Source: Onchocerca volvulus (Eukaryota; Nematoda; Chromadorea; Rhabditida; Onchocercidae). From it: a stretch of 64,000 nucleotides of DNA. Under the pieces are notes generated by a model, which was not told where the DNA came from, searched no databases, and saw only the letters and a program-made list of their open reading frames with translations. Location of the stretch: NCBI GenBank assembly GCA_000499405.2, contig HG738137.1, positions 14,067,661 through 14,131,660 on the forward strand, read 5' to 3'. Shown piece after piece: positions 49,001-61,000 of this stretch. Made by a program: the position numbers and the translations under genes. Each line of letters begins with the position of its first letter. Position 1 is the first letter of the stretch.

Positions 49001-52000
49001 TTTTGTCAACAGCATTAATTATCAAATTAATTAATCACTGAATGAATTAAGCGGGAAAATATGAATACACATATTGTTAAATTCATATTGAAAGACTAAT
49101 GTAATTAAATTATCTTTTTTATGAAAATTATGTTATTCGGAAATAAGCTATGCTAATTTTTACCGGAATTGCTATCCGGAAATAGCTATGCTAGTTTTTA
49201 CCGGAATAGCCTATCAGTATTGTGTCTAAATTTATATAATTTTTTATAATCATAAAAATTTCTAATTATTGTATGTAATCATTTAATGAGTTGTAGAAAA
49301 TAATTGCGATAATTTATAATTTTCATTTAAAAGTTTCAATCTTATTTTAGCTTAAAAATATTCTTAGGTATAAGTGTGAAGAAGTTCAGAACAATTGATA
49401 AAACTTAATTAAATTAAGAATTCGAATATTTTGCTTATAAAATTTATTTGTCAATAAATTTTGAAATATTTTTAAATGAAGTATTACCGAACATGTTCTA
49501 AAAATTTTTTGCAGATTTCAAAAAATATAAATTTTTTTCTTTTCAAATATAAATTTTATTGCTAAAATTTCTTCTAAACTATTATTAATTATAATGTTAT
49601 ATTATTTACTATTATTAATTATAATGGTATATTATTTTTTTCACATTTTTGTTTAATAATATTCCGGTCTTTCTTTTTTAAGTTTTGATTTAAATTTAGC
49701 AAAATTTGATATCAAACATATCTTACGAATGATACATACGAAGCGAAAAAATTTAATTGAACTATTTTCTTTAATAATTTTAAAAAAATTTTTAAATTTA
49801 AATTTAAAAATGGGTCAAAAATTTTGATTGAGACAAATATTTTAAATCAAAAATATTACTAAATACTGTTAAAAAAAATCGGTGATTGACATCATTTATG
49901 GTATTAGCATCCTATTTATACTATAAGAATAAAAATTTTAGCATCAAATTTTAGGTCATCAATGGATTAGTAATTACTAAAATGGGTATTTCAAATTTCA
50001 AATTTTAAAAAACTAAAAAAAAAAATGATTTTTTTCTTTTTTCGTTGAAAAATGATCAATTTTTTGATGATATATGTTTGCTTATCCATTACGGTAGTAT
50101 ATTTCATCCAATTTTCTTCTTTACTATAATTTGACCCAGTTTGAATATTTGCTATTTTTCAAAATTACCCATACTTTTTTCAATTTTTTTGTGTGGCCGA
50201 AATTTGTCATGCATTAGTCGTATGTCATTCATAGTTGGTGACATGTCACTTTTTTTTGGCATGCCAATTATTTCATCGGTAATTAATTATCGAAACTTAA
50301 TTGAAATCACTTTTTCACCCTTTTTTTATCCTAATATTTTCTGTTTTACATCTTTTCTTTCTATTAGATTACTTATAAATTTTAATTAAATTACTCTGCT
50401 TAATAAGATTGTAATCTCATATTGATATGACATTGTCATAGTCTCTTTTTTTTCTCTCTCTCTATTAAAATTTTTATTTTGCTGAATATTTATTTGATGA
50501 ATTTTGGATTACGGTATTCATCAGATGAACCGGAAATTTCGTGCAAGTTTATTTAAACAATTTTACAAATTGCCAGATTGGATGGTTTAAAAAAAAAAGA
50601 AAATCATGTTAAAATAGTTTGAGCTGAAGAAAATAGCAATACTATCGAAGATTTTCAAGTTTAAGTTTTTCTGTGAACTAGAAATTGAAATTCAAACAAG
50701 ATTTTTTATATAGTGATAATTTAAACTGCAAAGGTATTTAATGGAAATAATAATTCAATTTAACATTTTTCAAATTTTAATTTTTCTCCCATGGAAAATT
50801 CAACAAAAATTTTTTTTAGTATATAATATTCAACTTAAACAGATTTGAAAATTAAAAATTAAGAAAAGAAATTATGGAATAAGACAAAAAAAAAAAAAAA
50901 GAAAAAAATGATGGAACGTTTAATGTTCTGTTGATTTCGTTAATGAATTTTTTTTATTTTTGATAAACTTTTTTATTTTTTTATATCTTATAATTAAGAA
51001 TTTGAATTGAAATTGGAAGATAATTGAAAAGGAAAGAAAGAATTGAGAAAAAGGGTAAATAAAGAGAAGAATAAGAGAATCGAGCAATGATTTTTAATAA
51101 TTGCCATTTCTAGTAATGATATTAATTGTGACTAAACTGAAAATGAGGGTAATAATGATAATAATAATAATGATGATGGGGACATTGATGACAATATTAT
51201 GAGGACAGTGATGAATGGTGTTGAAATTCCTATTTAAATCCATTTGAATTGATTTTTTATTTTAGATTTTATATCTTTTCAAATGATGTATTTAGAATTT
51301 AAATTATGGTACGCTCTCTGTATTCATTTATTGACATTTTTTTTCCTCCTCATGAAATAATTATGATCCTTCAACGAACCATTTTTGAAAAATTTTCATT
51401 AAATTATACAAACCCTTTTTTTAAAAAAAATATATATATATAATTACTAAAATATCTAGCGAAGCATTAATTATCTAATTAATCCATTTCTTTGTTTATT
51501 TCAAATTCTAAATAAATAAAATGAATTCTAAATAATCTGTAACATTGTTCAAAAAAATTATTTTAATTATTTTTTTTTTCTTTTTTCTTTTTATTTACTA
51601 AACATATTTTTATATTTTTATTGCATATTTTAAATTTGAATTTCCGTCTTCTTTTTCACCAATAAAATCTAATTTCCGAAATTTATTAATTGGATTTATC
51701 TCCGGGAATTTGTAACATTTAATTAATTTTTCTAGTTCATTGAACATTATTTTCTATTAAAATTTCTCTTCCAATGTTCGCTACAACTTTTCCCCAGATA
51801 TTTATAATTATATATGAGGATTTCTTGTTATCGTAATTATTGCTGTCATAATTAATAATAATTACATATATTATTTGAAAAGTCTATCAAATATTTCCCG
51901 GAAAAGATTCTAAAACTTGAATACATTTAAATTCAAGTATTAAAATTAATGAAATAATTTGCCTTATTCATTCATTCCTAATTCAGATAGCAAAATTCTA

Positions 52001-55000
52001 ATATTTCTATTAGAAATTAAACATTTTGTTGCATTTTATTCTGTCAAAAAAGAAAAAAAATAGTAACTATAGTAAATGTTATGTTATATAAATTACATAA
52101 AGATAATGATATTTAAAATTTAATATTTAAAGTTCAATTTAAAATTTTGAAAAATTTTCTAAACTTAAAGTTCAATTAAAAATTTTGAAAAATTTTTATA
52201 AAATGATGTTTCAATTAGATAAGCAAATTTTTCATCGCTTATCGCTCGGTAAATTTGATTTAATCTGAAGGTCGTGAGAGAAAAAAAAAAAAAAAAAAAA
52301 AGAAGATTGTGACAATTGAGTAAGTGATGATTTGTCATTTTGTCATAATGGATGACAAATTGATATCAAGATTGAGAACAGGCGAGGAAGAAGGTCGAAT
52401 TACAGTAGGTATTAGGCAAGGAAAAAGGTCGAATTACAGTAGGTACTAGGTACCACATGGTAAAAACTTTTCTTACGAAGACAGACAGTAAAGTTCTACC
52501 GAAAATTATTAGAAGGATGAAAAATGAGTGTCAACCATCTGTTTGACCTCGATCGATCATTCTAGATAATTCAAAAGTTCATCATTTTTTAGCTCACTGC
52601 TTACTAATACATCCTTCTTCTTCTTCTAAGTTTACTTAATCAAATATTCTTCCCATTTTTTCACTTTTTTCAGAATCGTTTTTTTTTTTTTTTTTGTATA
52701 GAAATTAAAAAATTAAATTTCATTCCTTACAAATAGTACAATTTGAAATTGAAATTTTTTTCTAATATTTTAAATTTTACACTTTTAAATACATATCTTT
52801 TCTAATTTTTATCATTCTTATTTATCATTTCTATTCCATTTTATTTTATTTGAATTTTATTTATTTTCTTATTTATTTCCAAAAATTCTTATTTATCATT
52901 TCAAATTCATTTTATTCTTTTTTTTTTTTTTGAATTATTAATTAAGAGGAAAAACAACATGATTAATTAATCTCGTTATTTCTCTAATAAATCTATTATT
53001 AGTTTTTCTGTCGTCATTGTAATGAATGTGAGAGGAAAATCTTGAAATTTGCATGAAAATGAGCAGTAAATATGCATTTTTACGGTTTTTTTGTCCATTT
53101 GTTTAATAATTATTATATTGACTTATACAGGAAGGAATTTTACCTGTCAAGGTTTTATTATCTGTCAAATTAATTGTTGTGATATTTTAGACAAATTCTT
53201 TTCAAGGTTAAGGAAAAAAATTCCATAAATAAATTTTTAAGAAAAATAAAAATGAATTTTTTAAATTTTATAAATGAAATTTTCTGCACTCAAATGAATG
53301 AGTAATAATTAATTTTTTTTTTTTTTTACTTTCGAAGCAATTATCTTGTCTGATTGTTTTCTTCCAATCAATTCTCTCTCTCCTTTTTTTTCATTTTATC
53401 TACTAGAAAAAAAAAAGTGTGAAATTGAAAAATTCGTAAATTGGAATATTGTATCCATAATTTTTCATATTTACTGTAATTTATTTATTTTTGAACGATT
53501 ATTTTTTACCAACAATATGATAAAATTGATTGATTATTTTGTTATTAAAAAAATTTTTTTTTTATTTCCATAAAACGACAACATATCTGTTTTTTCTCTT
53601 GTTCTTATTTTTATCGAAATTTCGGAATTAAAATTTTAAATGAATCATTTCAAGTTATTGAAAATGATATTGTATTTATCATATTGCTTTTTTTTTCCAA
53701 CAAAATTTGACTCTTTTTGTTTTTCTCTTCCTTTTTTTCTTTTTTTGAAAATATGATATTTTAATAATTTGATCCGTTTTTCTTCTGCAAAAAAATAAAT
53801 AGAAGTTTGCGAATTTATCAAATTTGAAGAAAAAATAAGGAATTTTCCAAATTGAGTGAAATTTATTGAAAGTTTCATGTAGAAAAAAAAATTTTTTTTT
53901 CCATCTTTTGAAACGATACATTCCTCCTTCTATTTTTTTTTTTCGAGTTTTATATTTTTTAATTGATAAGAAAAGTTTAGAAGTTTAGTGTTTTTTTTTC
54001 TTTAATTTGCAATTTGATATTGAATTTTATTTGCTTATGCTATCATCGTTAATTAATCTACTATTTGAATTGTCAAATTTTTTTTTTTTTCGACAATCTT
54101 AAAAATGCCGATGTTGAATAATAATAGTACATCGACGGATTATACGCACTCGTCGTCCTGGTTCGATCGTTGTCATTTTATGCGACCTTTGTGTAATATT
54201 AAATTTGATAAAAATTGCTTCAAATTACGAAGCATTTTCGGGACATATTATCGGTCAGCTTTACTAAATTTTTCTAAATTTCAATTCATTAATTTATTGA
54301 TTAATTTTAAATAATTTTGTTTATTGTCGTTTTTCTTTTTCTTTTTCACAATTTTTATAAAATTAAACTTTACACGCATATCTTAGATTTGATACATAAT
54401 TTCAATTATCTCATAATTTTTTGAATCCTATTGAAAAGAAAGAACAAAGATGATTTGATAATGTTATCAATCTAATATCTGATATAAAATCTTAGTAGAT
54501 TTGGCTTCTTTTTCTTTCTTTCTTTCTTTTTTTTTTTTTTTTTAAATCTTTTAATCTAAATATTTTGTGACAAAATGGATATTGAATTATCATAATTAAT
54601 TAAATTCAATTTTTATTCTCTATTGAAATTCATATTATTCAGAAGTTCTTTTTTTTTTTTTTTTTTTACTGCAAAATGAAAATGAAAAAATCGGAAATTT
54701 TATCAAAAATTTATGAAATTTAATATATTCAAATTTTCATATATTTTGTCAAATAAACTTTTCATATATTTCTTTTTCTTTTTTTTTCCATTTTGATTAA
54801 AATTATTTGAATAAAGAAGATCAAAAAAAAAAAGAGAATACGAAATTAAATTACTTTTATAGGTATACGGTAGCGGCGACATCAGATGGCTCGAAATTAT
54901 CAAATGCAATAAAAGATAAAAGTAATGGTGAGGTAGCTGCGGTACGTGTTAAGGCCCGTTATCAATCGGTACAAATATTACCTATGCAAGCATACAATGA

Positions 55001-58000
55001 TTTATTAACTTTCATCAAGTAATTCATTTCATTATTTTTAAATAATTAAAAATAAAAATTTTCAGAGAGTTTTCAATAATTCAGTTGATCAGAGTATTAT
55101 CTTTCTCCACTGATAGAAATGATAAATAAGACTGATTAAGCTGAAAAATTATTCTTTTTCAGTTCTAATTAACTTTCCTCTTTTTTTTTGGTGCTAGACT
55201 AAAAATTATTTCTATTAAATTCTAATACTCGTGTCGACATTAAACTGATAAACTATTATTTGATTTTAATGATATAATTTTTTTTTTTTGGCCATCATCA
55301 TCAAAAAGATAATATAAATCAAAATGAGAAAATGGGAGACAAAATTTAAAAAAATACCGTTAAAATGGATAAAGAAATTGTAGCAAAAGAATAGCTATCA
55401 AATTTGAAATGTGAATTTAAGAAAAAAAAGAATTAAGATTTCTTTCTTTTTATATAAATAATATAATGAAATTTGTTTTTATTAATTTGATATGTATTAC
55501 TATTATAAATTTGTTTGATTTTCAAAATAACTTTATTCTTAAATATGTTTTACAATTTAGTATTTTATATTTATTTCAATTTCTTATTTTGGTTTTTATT
55601 AAATTTTAGGCAATATTATTTGTCATTATGTCGTATTTTGGAGCCAACATTGGGTGTAAAAGCAAAGGAAGATTTAGCTACCGTACTTGTACGTGTTATG
55701 CACAAGTTACACATGGCCAAACATTTCTTATGCGATTTAATTATGTCTGAAGTGGATGTTCTTGGTATTTAATTTTTTTTTTTCCTTTTTAATTTCATGT
55801 CATAAATGTATTATTTTATTTCATTTCAAATATTTCCTCACATGTTTTAAAAACTTAATTTTAATTAATAATCATCTTTTTTTTTTGTATTATGCATAAC
55901 TTTCATATTTAAAATGTTATAATTTTTAATGAAATTTTTTTTTTAATGTAATTTTTATTTGTAAGAGAGAATTTTTGGTCTCTAATATTTGTTATTACTT
56001 TAATTAAATGATATTAAGTCAATAAACAATCACACAGTTTTTTTTTCTTTATTTTTCTTTTTATTTAAAATCGATTATGTTTTGTTTAATATAAGTTATT
56101 TGAAAATGTTTTAATTTAACAGATTTCAGAGACCAAAATTTCATTCTTTATCTTCTTAATTCATATTTGAGCAAAAAAGAAATTTCATACTTTAGCAAGG
56201 AAATACGGTACTAATACAGTAATAAATAGTATACGGTGAGATTTAGGATTTTCATATCTTTACCAAAAGTAGCTTTACAGTACTGCACAGAATATTTCGA
56301 AATTTTATTTACAAATCAATTGCAGATAATGAACATTTAATGTTTCGAGGCAATTCATTAGCAACAAAAGCAATGGAAGCATATATGAAATTGGTTGCAG
56401 ATAACTATCTTCAAGTAAGCTTATGCATTTCCTTTTCTGATGATATAATTTATCAAGAAAAAGATTATTATCTTTTTTTAATATAATTGTTGTTTGGTAT
56501 CATATTTGACTGTTAATTAAGCAAACGAATACGTGACAAATAATTAGACATTAATTTTTATGCAAAAAAAATACAAACTTTGCAAACTTCTATGATTTTT
56601 TTCTTTTTTCTTATTGGTTCATTATCTTGCTACAATTATCAGTTTTTTCCACACCGAGAAAAAAATTAAGTCTATCGATATTAAGTCATATAATGAATTT
56701 CTATTAAGTGCACAATAATCATATATAATTAAGTAATAAAACATTCTAGTATTAGATATACATATAATATAATAATATTAAATGTATATGGTATGATAAT
56801 ATTAAGTATGTAAAAAGTACTGATATTAGGTGTAAATGTAATAATATCAAGTACAAATAGTGAAATAATATAAAATATTAAGTAAAAAAGTAATAAAATA
56901 AAATATTGAATAAAAAAGTAATAATATAAAATATTAAATGTTTATAACATAAATTACATGTTATGTTTTCAATTTCCAGAATACGCTTGGCGAATTTGTG
57001 AAAGTAATACAACAATCTGATAAGGACTGTGAAGTAGATCCGTTGAAAATGGCAAATATCAGTGTGATATCATTGGAAAAGAATCGTCATCAATTGGTAG
57101 CAAATGTTAAAACTGCATGGTCCCAAATACTAGCAAGGTTGAATTTTGTTTGTTTGTTTGTTTGTTTGTTTGTTTATTTTCATTTCATACGAGTTAAAAT
57201 TTAATTTTAATTTTATTGCTTGAATCAGTAACATTTCAATATTTTTTCCATTTAAAGAGTTATGAGAATTTTGTTTTTGAATTTTTTTCCATTCATTCTT
57301 GTTTATTAAATATGCAGATATTTATTTATATTTGTTCCGAAAATATTCCTTTCAACAATCATTTTAAATCAAATTAAAAGTTCAAATAAAATTTGAAAAT
57401 GGAACATAATATTTCCAAATTTTTCATTTTTTATTTTTTACACAATGCTAATAAGTTTCCTTCTTTTATATCAAAATAAATTTTTTTTAAAATTTATTTT
57501 AAAATATCTCAAAAATTCTCAACAATAATTTTACTTGAAAAATTTAATTAAATGATATATTGTAATAAAATAAACCTTATGATATGTGATATTAATTTAA
57601 TGTTCCGATTTCAGTACTGATATATTTCCAATTGAATTACGTGAAATTTTCGTAACCCTACGAATACGTCTCGAAAAAATTGGTCGACTTGATCTTGCTG
57701 ATACATTAATTTCATCGAGCATTTTCTTGCGATTTCTTTGCCCAGCAATACTCAGTCCTAGTTTGTTCAATTTAGTAAGCAAACTTTTAAAATTTTTTTT
57801 TACAATTTTTAATTAATTTTTTTTTCTTTTAAAACTTCACTGCTGAAATAATTTTAGAATAATTTCTAAATTAACCAATTTTTAGGAATTTTCCACTTTT
57901 CGATTGTATTTATTGTTTTTTTTCACAATTTTTTTTGTTTATCAGTAACAACTTTAAAATTACTATAAAGCGGTTGAGCAACTTTTTATTGCTAAATTTT

Positions 58001-61000
58001 TTTTTTTTTTTGTAGTAAAGATTTTTTTATTTTTTCATCCTAATTTTTTGCTTAAATTGAAATTGCCATTTAATATTATTGCTTGTTAAATTATTAAATT
58101 AAGAATTACTTCAAAATAGTCGTATTTTTTACCTTTTTTTCAGATTCCCGAATATCCATCAGGAAATGCAGCTCGTAATCTTACATTGATTGCTAAAACA
58201 TTGCAAACTTTAGCAAATTTTACAAAATTTGGTGGTAAAGAACATTACATGGATTTTATGAATGAATTTGTGGAACATGAATGGGATAATATGCATCGAT
58301 ATTTGATGAAAATTTCAACTTTACCGACGAATAATCGAAAAAAATCGAATGAAAATGATTGGAATATATCGATAGATATTGGCAAAGAAGTATCATTATT
58401 GTATTCTTATTTGGATGAATTATGGACTCCGGAGGTATCGATCTTTTCATATTGATTATTTTCTTTTTTTGAATAGTAAAATAATATTTTCAAGGTAAAT
58501 TTTTCACGTACGAAATAATATTTGACGTATAGATTTTGTTACTATTTTATTACTAAATAACATTAAATAGATAACAAAATCGATTACTTCTTAATAGATA
58601 AAAAATATGCGAATACTTTTTTTTTTCTTCATTCAAAAAGTAGCAAATAGTAGCGATATATCGGAAATTGAAGGGGAAGAATTTTAGACTTATCGGATAT
58701 TTCTATGAGATACAACAAATAATTTTTGATAATAAAAACTTCTGATAAAATTGATTTGATTTTGATAAGGTTTTCCTATAATTTTTTCTTTTTTTTTTAG
58801 ATTCATGAACAAGCTTGTAAAGATGGTTCACAAATGGCAGAATTACGATTAATTTTGGCAAAATTACGCTATATACGAATGAGAAATGATGGTTATAGGG
58901 ATTATGATTTGTTACCGGTTGAAAGTTCACCTTCTGATTATGATAATACAAATATTTCAAAGTAATTGAATAAATTTACAGAAACGATTTCTAACTAATT
59001 AAAATATTAGTTAAAGACATTTTCTTGATATATTAAATACTTCTCTTACAAATCTAAATTATTTATTATGATTAACCTTCTTTTTTTGAATAATAAGTTT
59101 ACTGACATTAACTAGTACTAATTATCATTGATCGGATTGATTGTTAAAATTTTATTATTTAAATTTAATTTAATTGTAATTTTCAGATTGCAAACATGCA
59201 ATAATAATTCGAAACTTCCATCACATATTCGTAGTACAGTAAGCGAATCACAAGTTATGAGAACGACAATTCCGGCAACTAATTTAAATACAAATGATGA
59301 TTATGTAGTAGATATGGCCTTACTGAATGATAGTTTGGCCGTAAGACAAGCTGGTTTAACCGTACAGAAACATCGCAATGGACACTACCGTAACCAGCGA
59401 TATTTCAATGAAAATGCATCCTGTGAACGACATAATAAAAGGTTACTGTTTGTTTTATTTTACCATTAGAAATAAAAACAGGGATACTGTATTTTCCAGT
59501 TACTGTGGTCTCACAATGGTTACTATTGATGAAGATTACTGTAGGATGTAGTAAGCTTGTTTTATTTTATCATTAGGAATAAAAATGAGAATACTTTATG
59601 ACTGTCATATTGTTGCCTTTCAGTGATTATGAGAAATGAGAAAAAGATTACTGTAGGATAAAATATGCTTGTTTTAATTTGCTATTGGGGATAAAAAAAA
59701 AATATTTTATTTTGTAGCTATTATATTATTATCTCATATTGATTACTGTTGATAAAAACTACTATATATAACCGGTTTATAATGGTTTTTATTAATAAGG
59801 ATTACTGTAAAATATAAATTCTGCAACATATTTCATATCACACATCAAATTTACATAAAAAAAAACAAAATCCCAAACTTAAATTGCAAAATAATTACTA
59901 TTCAATCAAATGAAAGGCATATTATGTTGAAATATATTTGAAATTTTATAGATTAAAAAAAGAAATTTGTTATTTACATTATAATTTCATACACATTCAA
60001 GAAGTAATACTTATTGCATAGTAAATTAGAGGGATTGTCAAATGATATGTTATCAGAAGATAATTGTTAGTTTTTTTTAGTTGAACAATTTGCATTATTT
60101 TTACATCACACTAGATTTATATGAAAAGCGAAATTTTTAATTTAAGTTATGATAACTGTATTTTTATCAAATAAAACTGACATATAATACTGAAATAAAT
60201 TTGAAATTTTATTTCGAAGAAAGACCTGCTATTTTATTCATTTTCTTTTTTTTCTTTTTTTTTTTTTATAATTTCATATTTTAGGAATCCATATACAACA
60301 GTACCGGATATTTCGGCAAATCGTGAAAGACTGATTGCATTTGATGCTACCAATAAATCAATAGACTCTGAAAATGATAATTTTGTTGCATCGAATATTT
60401 CACCTGTTCATCCGCATGATATTACAAATAATGGTTATCGTCGAAATGATGATACTGATTCGGATGAAACAACACATGATTCGTCGTTAATACGTCCACG
60501 TCATACACGTCCACCACGTAAAAATAAACGACGTACTACAGTATCAACGGATCATGAACAAACAGCAATAACATGTCCAGATACCATTGTTGCACCCTCA
60601 TCAAGTGGATATCAAAGTCAGAATCATAGTAGCAGGTAATAATAATAATTCTTCTCTATTATTTCTTCTAAAATAATCTAGAAGAAAAGAATATATTTTT
60701 TCAACTTTTCATGTATCATCAATTTTCTCTCATATTTTTTCCATTTGTCTTCTTTTATACTTTTTTTTCTTTAAATTATATAATTTAGCAAATTTTTTCT
60801 AACTAATTTAAATGTATTAAGTCAAATTTCTGTAGTTTGAGTTCATCGAATAGTAGCAGTCCGGTGGAGCGAAATATAATAAAACAAAATAATCATCAAA
60901 CATTGCAACCGTCTAATCCGATTTTCAATGTTGTTCATGAAACAATGCCATCAACATCTTCCTCATCCGGAAACTCTGATAAATTATCAATTGGTGATGA

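Larger units (their letters stand above)
48048..54862 (+). other. Intron 8 (6.8 kb)
   Basis: Contains repeats at 49135-49215, 52380-52450 and AT-rich sequence, plus candidate first exon h near its end. A minus-strand frame at 48791-48979 is mildly coding-like but unrecognised. Confidence 0.65.

Noticed and set aside
50222..50278. ATG stretch [19 protein letters not shown] before GTAATT
   Set aside because: Phase 0, while the next acceptor (54863) needs phase 2.
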